Origin: Larus michahellis
Taxonomy: Eukaryota; Chordata; Aves; Charadriiformes; Laridae
DNA: 64,000 nt
NCBI RefSeq assembly: GCF_964199755.1
Contig: NC_133897.1
Span: 118,925,579-118,989,578, forward strand
Direction of reading: 5' to 3'
Under the pieces are notes generated by a model. The model made no database searches. It was given only the letters and a program-made list of their open reading frames with translations, and was not told the origin of the DNA. This document shows positions 33,860-47,700 of this stretch, piece after piece. Made by a program: the position numbers and the translations under genes. Numbering within the stretch: position 1 is the first letter of the stretch; every line of letters begins with the position of its first letter.

Positions 33860-34300
33860 TTGTTCGTGAGGCAGCATCTGCGCGGTGCCAGGTGGGATCC
33901 TTTGTCAGCGATTGACAGGAGATGCTGCCGCTGGTAGCTATTACGCGCATGAAAAGGAAGGCGATGCCGAAGCGAGGTTGTTAGAGAACCACGCGGCTCT
34001 TTCCTCACGTTGGGAGGACAAGTCTACAGATTTCTCCTTCGTTGCTGCCTGCCAGCATGGAGCTGTCAATTATTGCCTGTGCTTTGACACCCGAGCAGCA
34101 GCCTGGCCTCCCCCTCCTCGGCCATCCCTGCCTCCTCCGCTGCACAGAGCTGCCTCTCTGGGTTAATGAGGCGCTGGCGTAATTTTGGCACCCGCTTCTT
34201 GCGCTGACAGCCGTACCCTGTCTCCAGAAGTCCTGGCATGTTACCACCGCTGCCGCTGACCTGGGCCCCTCGCTGGAGCTGCTGTGCACCTAGCAGCAGC
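33860..34300. other. GC-richer block with scattered CpG
   Basis: Scattered CpG sites (ctgcgcggtgcc, ttacgcgcatg, ccgaagcgagg, accacgcggctc) and CCT-rich text stand out from both flanks. Several overlapping short ORFs on both strands are composition artefacts. A regulatory role is only a possibility. Confidence 0.3.
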
Positions 34301-36539
34301 TGCTTTCCCATGGGTTTTTCCCTGTTAAGCCTGGGGAGGGAAGACAGCAGCAGTAGCCAGCAAGCAGCCTGGGTGAGAAGGTTTTTCTTACAGGCTGGGT
34401 GAGTCCGTCTTTTGCTACAGCTGCTGAGTGAGGGGTGGAAAAGCAGAGTTTATCCTCTTCCTCCTCAGCCTCCACACATGGAGCAGTGACAGGTGCCCTG
34501 TGGTGGGAGTAGCTCCCTGATGAGGACAGGGAGCATATCCCTCTGCCTGCCTGCCAGGGCAGCCAGCAACGATAACTACAAAAGCGGCAGTGGTAAAAAG
34601 CCATTTTATCATCATGAGATCAGTGGGGTGTATCCTGCAAAAGGGGAATTCTTCATGTCCTGGGTGTCCACCCGCAGACATGCCTCTAGAAGTGGCACCT
34701 GTGCCATCAGTCACCTGCTGGTGCCATCTCATCCAGGATAGCTCCAGCTCTGCTCAGGTGTCCCATGGCATCCCCAAAATGTTTGCTGCCGGTGAGGAAC
34801 CCACCTTCAGGATTTCTAGAAAGAAAGTGATTCTTAGGAGGCATGAGTAGGGCTGAGGTAAGGCTGGGGACATCCCGGCACTGTTGTGAGTGGCACACAA
34901 ATGGGAGAAGCAGGCAATGATTTGGAGTGAGATTGCAACCTCCTGCTCTAGCAGGAGGCCCCAAGATCTGTCCTCCCTCAGATCTACCACATGGTAGGAG
35001 GAGGGGGCCACGCTAATGTCCTGCCAATATTTTCAAGCAGCCCCAGGGACGGAGATCTTACAAGAACAGGGTTCCCCTTCTATGGCTTGAGGTTTCAGGG
35101 GATGACCTGTAACAGCAAATGTTTACTTCTCAATTAGTTATTGATTTTCTTCCAATTCACTGGCAGTCCTGAATACTCCTGGAGCTACTGGGAAAGCTAG
35201 AAATAAAGCTACTAGTTACCTTAATTAATTGTCTATTTTTCTTTCCTCTCAGGAACCAAGAAGCTGCTTATCAACATTCATGGATCATGGATTCCTTTCT
35301 TAGCATCCATGTAACTTATTTAAATATTAGCTCTATGATATCTACAGTGCAGCCAAAGATGAAGACATCGGGAAGTGGCTTCTCGTGTAGTTACTCCAGT
35401 CCTTGATCTTTAATGCACAAACAGTGACTCAGATGCAAGGAGGCCTTCTCTTTCCTTTATGATGGCATTTTTCCCCTGATGAGTATTTTTACTGTTAGCG
35501 ATCTTAAAAGTGGAAAGATTGGTGTAGGAGCTGTGGTAAATTGCCTTGAAGCACTTGTAATTGGTACTATTGCCAGTAAATTCATATTGGAAATACTGGG
35601 ATGTTGCTGTATAAGGGAACTTACAGGCAAGGGTGAGGATGAAGGGCTGCTTTGTAGCAGGAGAGCTGAGCTGGCGGAGCTGCAGAGCCCTCCAGCACAA
35701 GCACAGCTCATGGGCAATGGGCTGTGGTTCAGAGGGAGAAGGGTGAGGAGGAAAGGACACTGGGGCTGAGCTAGGGCTACCCCAGGCACCACTAGTGAGC
35801 GGAGACTACTGCCTGTTAGCTTGCCTCCCATCAATCCTGCACAGGAGCTTTTGCTAGTACAGCTAATCCTGCTCTAGGGATTCAGCAGGAATAAAAAAAC
35901 AGGAATAAAAATGTCACTGCTTAAACCAATGTGGTTCCACAGATAGAGGTTTTCAGTGCAGACTTAGCCTCAGGTCAGTTTTGTAAGGGTAGCTCTTGTC
36001 ATCGTTTACACTGAAGCTGGACTGCTGGGGAAAAGAAGTCAGAGAGGTTGCAGCATCACTGACCCTTTGATTTTGCCTGTTTCCAGGTACTCACTATTTT
36101 GGAGCCAAGGTTCCAGCGATGGGCAGATATCAGGAGAATCACAGCATTTGTGGTTGTTTTTTTTTAAAGTCCCTTGATTGTGGCTGGAAGATCTACAGCC
36201 GCAGACGTAAAGTTTGAAAGAATGAGAAGGAAAAATAACCCCAAGCCAATTTCACTAATGTGGGGCTACAGCCCGTCACTTTTTTTGTATTTTAGGGGTT
36301 AGTGGCCAGAGGCATGGAGGTGACCTCCTCCTTCTCTAAATACCCTCCACCCGCTCACCAAAATATTTTATCCTGCATTCTTTGCATAGTTTCGGATCCC
36401 AAGACTCCCTGACTGAACCGCGACTCTTCCTTTCCTCTTGCCTTGAGTAAAGCACAGGTTTGCTGCTGAAAAGCGAGACCTGCAGTTCCCGTAAGGCTGC
36501 TGTCTCGCCGGCCTGGCAGCACTTTACTCAACATTTTTT

Positions 36540-36680
36540 CACATAAGGAAGACAAAGCATCTGCCCGCTCCAGAGCGATGCCCGCAGCAGGGATTGCACG
36601 GCTCGCCCGGGTGGCCGCGGCCACTGGATGTCACTGTTGTTCCGCGGAAACCGCCCCCCGTCAGCCACCGAAGGAGGAGA
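36540..36680. promoter_or_regulatory. Small CpG-rich patch
   Basis: CpG and G+C are locally high (tgcccgctccagagcgatgc, gctcgcccgggtggccgcgg, ttccgcggaaaccgcc) within an AT-leaning region. It is too short for a classical CpG island but could be a promoter core or enhancer. It also contains an SacII-type palindrome, ccgcgg, twice. No gene start is recognised nearby. Confidence 0.3.
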
Positions 36681-39600
36681 TGGTGGCAACTGGGTGGCAG
36701 CGCACAGGTTTTTCACTCCCTCTGCGGGAATCTGCTGCTTTAAGTGGCTCCGAGCGGTCCCCTCTCACGCAAAGGGTCCGTAGGGATGCTGTGGGTGCGG
36801 GGTAAGGATGCAGTGGGTGCCACGTTTTGCGAGCTCTGAGGCCGGTGCTGGTGCTGTGCGTTGTTTGTGATAGAGTCTGTTTCTTATTGATGCTGGAAGG
36901 AAACTGTGATGAAATTACGTTTCGGTAATTGAGTTACAGGACAGAAAGAGCTTCGCTGGAATGACAGGTTTGGGCTGAGGACCGGTTCAGAGGGTTCTCA
37001 GCTGCCTGGCACGCAGCCTGCAAAAATGCAATAGACACAAGGAGTGAAGAAATCAGGGGACACAAATCTCTGGCCCTAACAAAGCCTCTTCTCATCCAGT
37101 CCTGGCAAGACAGCCAACAGGCTCCCCCAGCAGCAGCTTTAGGGTGCCTCTGACAGTTCTGTGGCTGCACATTTAATCTCTTCTTGGAGGTCTGAGGGCA
37201 GTGGGAGTCTGGCCAGGGCACCTGAGCTGCAACTCATGGACCGGCGAATGTGGGGACTGAGCTGCAGAGTGCCAGGAAAGGGGTTGGGCTGCAACTGGGC
37301 TGCCCAGTTAAGGAGCTGGGAAGAGCCCTCGGGTGCTCCCAGTGCAGACAACACTCGACAAACACCAGCAAACCCAGACCAGTGGGTCTGTCCAGAGAGA
37401 ACAAGTGCAGCCAGGACAACATTAGGCAGACCTGTGAATATTCCTGCTCTGTGTAGGACCCCAGCAGGCTGTAGGGCTGGAGAAGCAGAGAGACAGTGGA
37501 GAAGTAATTTTTCTTCTCTTTCCCTTCTCCACAGTACTTGTTCCGAACACAAGCGCCTTGCGGATGAGGATTGGTTTCTAGATCTGGGATTCCAACACAA
37601 AGCTGTCATGCATTTGTGCTTTGGGGAAGGTTTTTTTGCTCCCATTTGCCAGGCTGGCTTTCGATTAACTGTGTAGGGATGTCAAGATTTGTCTTCTCAT
37701 GTGAAATGTCCTACATATAAACTGGGCACCTGTTGTTTTCCTACTAAATCCTAATTGTCCACCTGGTGCAAAAACTTTCAAAAGTGTTTCTAGCAAAAGG
37801 AGATTGTTAAATAGTAAGAAAATACATCTGTACAAATCAATTACTTAAATAAAACTTCAGTAAGGCATAGGCTTTTCCAGTTCCTGAAGAAAATACATTC
37901 TGGTGAAGAAGGTAAAATGTTGCAAAGCAACATTGCTCCTTAAGAGATATTTATTTTCTCTTTTAACACATTCCCTTTCACTAGAGTCTTGACCGAATAA
38001 GATATCCGCATATGCGACTAACTTGAAGTCATTTGGATTGAATTCCCTCAGGTTTCTGCAAGCAAGGGGCAGACCCATGAGTGACACCCTAAGGTGACCT
38101 TTATTGTACTTTAATAGCAGCAGTATTAGAGGAAGATGCTGTGGAAAACAAAACTAAGGGAGAAAAAGTGAAGGCAGCTAAAAGAAAATGAATTGCTGAA
38201 ATTCCATTCCTAGAAACAGATACTAAAGAAAGGCTGGGAAACATCCGGCACCTCGCAGGTAATCTGTGTGCAGTGCAGGCATCCCTCGATTAGTGTTAAA
38301 CCCACAGAAATGCTCCCCTGGCATAACGGGGCAGTCAGGACATTCCAGCTCAGGTCTAGAAACAAGTGAGCCGTTCCTCGCTGTGTTCCCTGAATGCCTT
38401 TGGAAGAACCGTGACCTTCCTGGTCCCCATGTCTCTGCGCTCAGCCAGAATGGGACCCTGGCTGTGGCAGGCAGAAGAGGCAGCAAGGTGCCTAGAAGCA
38501 TGTGGCTCTCTGAGCCCATCATGCCAGCGCCGTGCTGCTCACAAGACTTGCCGTGAATCTTGGAAATAATCAGTACTAACATTGATACCTGGCCCGTGGG
38601 TAGAGTCTGACTCTTCTAGATGTCTGGGAGTAGGGAAAAGTGAGTGCATAAGGCCTCCCGCTGTCTGTGTGGATGTGCCCTACGGATGCTCTCCCTCACC
38701 GGGGGGCTTCTGTCCCCAGAGAAGCACGCTTTGCCCCTTAAATTTTGTAACCCAGGAGACTGCTTGAATCATGATGGGCCACTCTAATACAAGGAAATAC
38801 CCAGACTAGTGACTTCTTAAGCTTTTTTCTCCTTTGATCTTTTCTTCCTGGAGGCATTTATTTGATCTTGGAAGGATCTTAGGGCTACAGTCTGCCCTAG
38901 CAAAGATATGACAGAGAGCGGAGAGAAGAGATTTGGAGTCTTTTCTTCCGACTATTCCCCTACATAACACAGGCAAAATATTGGCATGTTTCTCCCAGGA
39001 GCATAGGGGTAGGACATAGCAAATCTGAATGGAGAGAAACTAAGTGAGATTTCTAGGATAAAAGCAATAGGAAAAGGTTAGGGCTATGAGGGGTAGGATA
39101 CTCTTCTAGGAAAGTACGACGTGGGTCTCAGGATGCTTGGATCCAGGAGACCTGACAGCCTGTATAAAACTACGTAAAGGCGACCTGATTGTTTTGTTCC
39201 TCAGCTCCCCGCCTGTGAAATGTCCCCTGCCCCTTCTCTGTTTAGCTCTAGCAGGACTGTGACTTTTCCTGTTAATACACCAATGGACTAAGGGGGTCTC
39301 ACTTTCTGTTGGAGCCACTAGAGGGGACCAGAGGAAAATAATGAAAATAACTTTGCCGTGTAGGCCAATAAAGACATGTTATTTTTACCCTTTAAATACC
39401 GGTCTCGGGAATCAACCCAAATGCCAGCTAGGCTTCCAGAGTTACCTGCCAAAAATTAAACATCTTCTCCGCTTCTTCTTTCTTCCTTCTTTGAAGTAAG
39501 CTTCATCTGCATACCTGGCATTTGCATTGCCTCATTAGAGGAGCCAAATGGTGTCCATCTGCAGGCACAAAATATGGAGGGGCCATTTGGGCTGCTGAAG

Positions 39601-42600
39601 TGTTTCCCTCCCCTCACCACACTCATTCCTGAAACCGCTGAGAGGAGCAGTAAGTACCGGAGAGAGATCAGATTCAGACACAAACGGCGAAAAGCTGGGA
39701 AAAGCAAAATAAACCATCGTCTTTATGTTTCCCTCCCCACCAGCTGTGGCTAGGGAAATAATGCAGCACCAGAAGGACTCCGAAATCCAATGATGGGAAG
39801 GAAGGCGTGAGCAAGGCAGGGGCTCTCACTCCTTCCCCCATTGCTTTGCCTGTCCCAGCACTCCCTTCTCCACTGCCCGCTTATTTTCCAGTGGCAGTGA
39901 CGGCGAGGCCGGCAGGGCAGGGACCCTTTCCCCCTGACTCTCGGTGGAGGGGAGCACACTGGCAGTGCTGCGGGCGTAACAGCACCTCCTAAACCACACC
40001 GCTGACTATCAGGCAGAAGCTGAAAGTAAACAACATATTTACATGCAGTTTAAATCCAGCTCGGTGCCCGGCAGCCCGATTATTTTGAAAAGTGGGTTAA
40101 AAAAGTCACTGTAAGGCAAGGACCTTACATACCAAGCTCCAGCCCTCGGTGCATTAATATGGCTGAGTGGAGATACTAACATAACCTTACCTGTAATGGC
40201 ATGAACACACCACTGTAATAATTCATTTAGAATGATGACACCTGAGACCTAATTTAAAACTCCTAGATGAATACTGTTCTCACATTCAAACCCCAAGGCT
40301 GCTGCAAACATACCTAAGAAATCCTAAGAACTATAGTGAGCCTAATTGAATTGGACTTAAATGGACCATTGAGGTGGCCTCACAGAGCTCTGGGGAATTT
40401 ATATTGTCTATACCGTATCAGAATCACAGCTTGAACTGAATAACGGGTTACATTCAATCATGTTACTGTAACTCATGCTTGAGGAAAGGGGGAAACCTTT
40501 TGCTATCAGCAAGGCTGTATGGAAAACAATTTCAAATCACTTTAAACCCGGTTGGCAACTACTTTGCCAATTATGGAGTCCTTTGGGAAAGGTGTGTGCT
40601 AGGGCTCGGGACTAAATGATTTATGTCAAGCGCCCCAGTCCCTGGAGGCACATACAGGAGGCTGGAGAGGAGGTGCTTGTGGCTAATTATTTCTCCTAAG
40701 AATACTTTAGCAAGGTAATTTGCGCTTGCAGATGAGTCACTCCGCACGCTGAACATAACACAGGGAAAGCAGAGACTTCAGTGCTACAGCACACAGACAG
40801 ATAAAAGGGAAATGAACGGGATCTTCCGTCCTTAATCTCATATGCAAAACCCCAGCCCTCCCGGCCCCCCTGCCTGCCCCCCTCTCCCCCAAGGGGTCCT
40901 CACCGGCCGTGCTCAAGGGGGGACACAGAGGAATGCCAAGCAGAGCCTCATCCACACCTAATTACAGAGAGGGCATTTAAAAGGCTGATAAAAGTGTGCC
41001 CTCTGCCACCCTTCGGTGCCCGTGGTGCAAGTCTGCTGGCGGATGGGCAGGCGGGAGGGAAAAGCTGGGCAAACCCAAGCAGGTAGCGGCCAGGTGCCTT
41101 TCCAGCCTCTCTGCCTGTGCATCCCCTCGGCATGCTGGCAGTTTCTTTGCTCCTGTTGTCTAAAATCTCCTCACAGGTGCACCGTTGACACTGCGTTATA
41201 ATTTATGAAGCCGCAGATGCCTGGAACATGTAATTCATTTTGCAGATGGCAAGTGTAAACTCTGCTGTTCCTCACATGGCACGGACTTACCTGTTAATAA
41301 AAAAGCCGACCTCACAGATCCTTGCGAGTCCAAGAGAGGTGTAGCAAACCCCTTTTGGATGCTTCGCTGCCATGGGGTAAGGCATAAATATCATTGATCT
41401 TGCAGAGTGTTCAAGCCTGATCTCAGGATCCCCTCTGCCCCAAAGCTCAGGGGTGAGAGGCTTGGGAGTGACTCCACCTGGGGCGAGTTATGGTCAGAAG
41501 TTTGGGGTTGGTTTGCAGCTGAAGCACATGTGAGGTTGGTCATGCACTTTTTGAACACCGCCTCCCAGATTTTCAGCTGATCTTAACCCGTATCATATAA
41601 TTGAAATTGATGGAGCCCCTCTCATTCGCGTTGGCAGAGGTGCTGGCTTTGGGATTTCAGGACCAGTGAGAACATGGATTTGTGACAAACGCAGACTTGC
41701 TTTTCTTGATCAGCAGTTAGTAGAGATGCAGACACACTCCCCTTTTCAAAAAACGCCTTCGTGGTTTTCTGCTGCTTTGAAGCAGCTGAGAAGACAAAAG
41801 AGCGCTGAAAGTCCCGGTGGAAATGCCACTCGAACCTTCTGAGCCCGGATGGGTGCACAGATGATCCCTGAGCTCCCAGCTGAGTCCAGGGCTCTGCACA
41901 GCAGATGCACTGGTTGCACTGGTGCCTGCTAGCGCGTGGGTGGGTAGTGAGCCACCGGGGATGCAACCTGCAGCCGCAGGGCTGTAGATGGATCAATCCA
42001 CAGTAATAACCTGGAAAAGATGTAAAGCACCTTTCTTTTTTTTTCCTGCAGTGACATAGGCAATAACACAGCTGTCATAGATGGAGAGGGGCCAATGGAT
42101 TTGCTAACCCATAGCAAACAGATGAGTTGTGAAATATCGAGTAGCTAAACTGGCTGGCTTCAAAACAGCAATCTGACCAAACGTGGCTCCTGGGTAAGTC
42201 TAGTTTGTCCAAAGGATCTGTGGACTTCTAGTCTGCTCATGCGACAGCCTTTCATTGGGCGCGAGAAGCAAAATCCATTCTTGTTGACCTGATTAAGGCT
42301 CGGCTGCAAGGAACAGCCACTGCTGAGAGGCTCCTCTCTCAAGCACCAGCTGCGGGGGAAAGACAGTCTAACGCCAGCTGCCAGGGCAGTGAACATTCAG
42401 CGTTAGCAGGCATCATAAACCCATGGTTGGCAATAAAAGGCTCTGTCATTTGTAGCATTCTGGGCTATATATGGTGAAGGGAGAAAGCTCCAGATAAGCC
42501 TTCAGCTGAGGTTTGTTTGGGTTTTTTTGCTTTTCTTTGGACATATTTGAGCCTAGTTTCGGAACATTCACCTTGTGCTGAAGAAGACCCCAACTCATGG

Positions 42601-44170
42601 TATCTGTTGGAGAGGTGAGGCGAGGCAAGGAGAGGAGAGGAGGCGGCTGAGAGGCAAAACACACAACCCTGTTTTCCCTGCCCCCTGCTCACCCTGTCTC
42701 CCCTGCCTGCCGGATCACTCCGGAGTGCGGGAATAAGACCTTCAGTCAGGTTCATCTTACAAAGAAGGCAGGGAACAACTGCTCTTCCCTTGTGGATTTA
42801 GGCCACCATGAAGCTTGCGTTGGAAGCTGTCTGTCACCCAGTATACTGGCAGGGTGCTCTCCTCTGCCTGCTTGCTCCAGCCTCCTGGTTTCTTGGGCAC
42901 TAACCTGCCCCAAAAGCCTGCCTGCAAGAGAGCAGCCAGAGCATACTCAGTGGGGAGCGTGCATACAACGGGGCACTGGTTCAGCAGAAAGTCTTTCACT
43001 TGCTCTTTTTTTTTCTTTTTGATCCACTTCCCTTGAGTCTTTTCAGGCGTGCTCACCATCAGCCACACAAATCCCTCCCACAACAGCTTAACAGTGATTC
43101 TTTCTGTCCCAGCTGATGAGAAAAAACATGATTCTGCAATATGGTTAAGATCTTCCAGGTCTTTTATTACCCAGAGAATGATCACAGAAGAAACTCCTCA
43201 CACCTTTTCCTCTTTCAGTACAGGGAGTTTACAGCTAGCTATCTTATGCAGATCTTTTATGCATTTCTTTGTATTTTATTTTTTTATTCTTCCCAATCTC
43301 TTTTAAGCTTCTTCCCCTTTGCACATCTGAGCTTTGCTGATCACAGAGGTCAAACAGATTGAAAACATGTGTGCAAGTAAAGTGGCTTCACCTTTGACCT
43401 CAAGCTATTCCTCCTTGGGAACATTTAATTTGCTCTAACCAAATGTATTTTTATTTTAATGGAATGCTCTTTGCCTGAGGCAAACTGTGTGGAAGTCCAT
43501 CAGATGTGTTTTCATTTTACCACTTTGTAGAAAAGTGTATTAATCCATTTTGCTTTACATCTGGAATTTTTTTAACACAGCCCTGGGAGTTTCTCCTCTA
43601 TTTGCAGCACTACCCATGGCTCCTGTGCAAAAAACAAAATGGAGAAATATGAAATAAAATGGACCAAAGAGGTGTGTTAAGAACAAAAGTTGATCCTGAT
43701 TGCAATGGGCAAATTTTTTCGGCATCCTGGGTCAATATATTTCTACTTCTGGCAGGTCACATATTTTCCAAGGATGATGCTATACGCTATGCTGGCGTGA
43801 AGAGGATGTGAAAATTTGGCTCATAACGCTATCCTGGATCCTTCTGGTGAGGTGAGGTAAGCTTTACATTAGGATCAAGCTGTGGCTACAGCTCCTCGCT
43901 TTCAGCTTGTGCCTCTGTGATTTAATTCAAGGCTCACGGCACTTTGTGGCAGAACACAATGCAGAAGATGCAACCATTTCTGAGTCTGTTAGGGTTTCGA
44001 TTGCTTTGAAAGTCTTACCCATTAGTTTCTCCTCAGCCGCTCCCCTAAGCCATTTGGAGCAGTTTTCAAGCTGCTATTCAATGCATCCATGCATAGCCCC
44101 TGCATATCTGTCCAGCTTATCTGTTATTAATATAACAGCCAGGAGATATAGCTAGCTTTAGTTTTTTGGA

Positions 44171-44187
44171 TTTTTTTTTTTTTTTTT
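44171..44187. repeat. Poly-T tract
   Basis: A run of 17 T in otherwise mixed sequence. Confidence 0.8.
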
Positions 44188-44732
44188 GCTTTGTAAGAGA
44201 TAATTTCCAGCTCATGTAATGTTCATTGTTAGCTGTCTCACCATTCTGATCCTGCCACTTCTCATTTCTGGGTCGAGAACTGAATTCAACGCAACATGAC
44301 AACCCGACATGAGAAAGCCGGAATAAATGTCATCCCCTGACAGACCCGAATGATGGAGCGAGTCTGTGCCCGGGCATCTCCATTACTTTTGCATAGTCCC
44401 TGCATCCTATTTGGTCAACCTGCTACTAGAAGGAACATCCCTCCTCTCGAAACCCGAAAGCGTGAACGAGCCCCTGCGTGGCTGCAACGTTGTCCTGCTT
44501 TTCCACTGTGCCTGCACCTAGCAGTCTGCTGTCAGAGGAAATTATTTCAGTACTACTACTGTCTAGAAAACTACAAAAAGCCATAACTGCAACAAAACAA
44601 TGGGTGGCGTGTAGATATATAAAGCTATATTTCCCCCTTTCGTGGATCCATGGGAGGATTCCCATAGTTGCAGGGAAGTAGAGCCTACTGAGATTACTCA
44701 CTGTGAGTAAATTCAGTAAATTGAGGGTATGT

Positions 44733-44748
44733 GGGGGGGGTGGGTGGG
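44733..44748 (+). repeat. G-run cluster, potential G-quadruplex
   Basis: Eight G, then T, GGG, T, GGG. Four runs of at least three G with one-base loops can be drawn. A T-rich stretch follows. Confidence 0.6.
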
Positions 44749-47700
44749 TAGATTTTTTTTTCATTTTTTTATGTGCGTGCATCAGTTATTCCTCAACGAG
44801 ATCCAATTTCTGTCAATGGGAATATTATTCCTAAGTATTTGTTAAACAGCTTGGACAAAGCATTTTCAGTCCAGTGAGAGGTTCACTTTGGCTATTCACT
44901 ATTCATTATTCACGGTGTGTGAGTGTTCACATAAGTCATATGGTATTGTCTCTGCTCCTTACCTGAATAACTCTAGTTAAACAGGAGACTAATGAATGTT
45001 GGAGCACACATGGTGAATAGCTAATAACGAGGAACATGTTCTCTCACTTGCACCTGTACTCAGCAATAACCTGGGCTGTCTTACGGCATGGGGTGGTGGG
45101 GCCTGTAACCTGGGCCTCCCAGCTCCAGAGGCCTCTTTTTTCCCTGATGTGGCACTGTGATTGCTGTGCATGTGCCATACAGGTTACTCTGGATATGCAG
45201 CATGTTGCTGTGTGCCATGAGACACTACTGTTTTATTCAGCTGGACTTGGGGCCTCGGGAACCCATATGAGTGCTCTACCAGTAGATACTGGTGTGTGTA
45301 ACCAGCTAACTTCTCAATACAGGGGGAATGAAATGGGAATCTGGCTATTTAAATGTTACGAAACAGGAAAGAAACATTGGACAAGACCATGGTCAACCCA
45401 GCCCCTCATGGTTTACTCAAGCAGGAAACACAGCTCCCTCATGTTGCAGTTCTGAAGAAGAGGAACCAAGTGGTGCCACGGATGTACCTCCACAGCAAAC
45501 TGAAGGTGTGATTTTAGCACAAGAAGAGGAATAAATGCCAGGTGCCAGTTAACCAGCATGACTACCCCTGAAGGTGCACTGCATAGGTTTCAAAACCCAC
45601 TGGCAACCAGAGGCTCGGGTATATGCCTGGTGACTAGCTTGGAGGTTGAACATCTGCAGCCAAACTAGAGAGGCTGTGCAGTCGTATGGCTGTGACCACC
45701 ACCTTTAATGTGGAATGCAAAAGCATCCCTGATCATGCACTTTTCTCCTTCTTACCAGCCTTATTCATCCTTTTTAGGCGTGTTTTTTTTGTCTTCCACA
45801 ATCTTACACTTGCCACCACTAGGTTAAAGTTGGCATGCTCATATCACCTCAATTTGCTTTGCAGCCATGTCCACTGCTGCTGAAACCGAAAGGTACCTCT
45901 GAAAGCGTGGTAAATATACTTCATATAAAACATCACAGTCACTGATGAAGGAGTGCGGAGGAAAGCATTCTCATTTTGAAAGCATCTATCCTTATTTCTC
46001 TGTACTGACATGTTCAGTTCACGCACTGGCATATGCTCACCCTCCTCATATGCTGTGCTTAGCCCTCTCTCCAAAGGGACTGAAGACATGTGTTAAAGCT
46101 GCTAGGGCTCATAAAGCCTGTGATTTAGAGGAGAACATGTGTTGTAGAGTCACTGTCTGCTAAGCAGCTCCTTTTCCTTGCCCTGCTGTCTGACGCTGGT
46201 CAGAGTACTTCTGAGGAATGGACACCTTTGTGAATTTAACACTGTGGCCCAGAAAACTTTCAGAATTCAGGGAGAATTTACTGAAGTAGCATTTGTGGCC
46301 ATCCAAATATGTCAGGTGACTTATTGCTCACAAGAAATAGCAAATTGAACATATCACTGTGGATATGCTGTAAATATCTTTAAAATAGTTTGTACTCATC
46401 AGCTAGCACATCTCTCTGAAATCTTCCAAGAGCTGGTAGGTTTGAGGGAAAGGTGAAACATTTTCAGCTGTTGTTTTTGGGAAGCAGTGGTGGACCTGCC
46501 ATTGTGGGTATCACTAGGGAAAAGGTTTGGCTGTGGCCGCAGGCGGTGGTTAGACCTTGTATTTCTCGGATCTCTTCTGGCAGTTCATTCCATTGCCAGA
46601 TACCTTCAGCCAACAGTGGTGGTTTTACCATCACAATTGCCTTCATATTTTTAGGGGCTGTGTAGCCATAAAAGAGGGGTTTATACCTCCTTGTTACTTA
46701 GGAAGCTGGTGGGGCAGGAATACATTGCTGTGTTGCTTTTGTTGCTTCATAGTCTTGTGCTCTCCTATCTGCTGGCTGCCTCTGCCTTTTTCATTTCTCA
46801 TCAGGGATGCTACAAGGTCTCTTGGTGCTGGGAACACTTTTCCTTATGCATTTGCAGTGTCTAGCACAACAGAGCCCTGATCTCTGCTGGTGGATACCAG
46901 GCACTCAGGAAATACAAACAATAAATATTACTCATTTCTGCCGCATTGGTGTACCTGCGCTATAGATCAGATGGGAGAAGGTGGCTTTTAATCTTCTTAC
47001 TGTCAGGATTATACAGGTATATTTCTGATAGAGAACTTTTAAACTACCATACAGTGAAAAGTTGGAAGGTCTCTTGTAAATCATACTATACTCACATATA
47101 AACATAACTTAAATCAAGCTGATGAGCAATACCCTCAACAGGATAAATGTCTGATACTGGATTTATTTCAGATCTGTTTACACAAAGGATTGATGACGAT
47201 CGATATCTGCCCTCGGGATGAGCCGGGAAACAAAAATGCTAGTGATCAGCTGAGCTAGGCCACTTGATGTCACTATTGCTTGACAATGTGCACATGCGAC
47301 TGCAAGAGTAAAAATGGGGTTAGTTCAAAAGAAGATCGGGACAGGGGGTTTAAAGAAGGCCTCTGGGCCATCTATTTAAAAAGAATGAGAAAGATACACT
47401 ATTTAGGAATGCGCATAAATTCTGCCTCTGTACATTTAGCAGCGTTAGTGGAGAATTCCCCTTCTGTGCACATGGCTGAAAGTGAAGTGCACTGTCTGGG
47501 TTTTGAGCAGAAGGATTTGTAAGACTCTCGCTTGTTCATTGTAGGAACAAGACATTTTCCTCATCTCTCTGACACTTTGTGTGAAAAGCGTTGTGGTATT
47601 GGGCAGAGGGCCCCCCTGATCCAGTAGTCCAGGCTTATATTAATAAACCTCTGAATTTACCGTATGCCAGGTAAGACTGGGTCTGTAACGATAATTATGA

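Noticed and set aside
37139..37676. Overlapping ORFs of 168 (minus) and 171 (plus) codons
   Set aside because: Both strands are open over the same GC-rich DNA, there are no domains, and there is no splice or promoter context.
46464..46646. Minus-strand peptide with WNELPEEIREI, resembling the C-terminus of LINE ORF2
   Set aside because: Only one short motif matches, with no neighbouring LINE sequence or tail. This is insufficient evidence.
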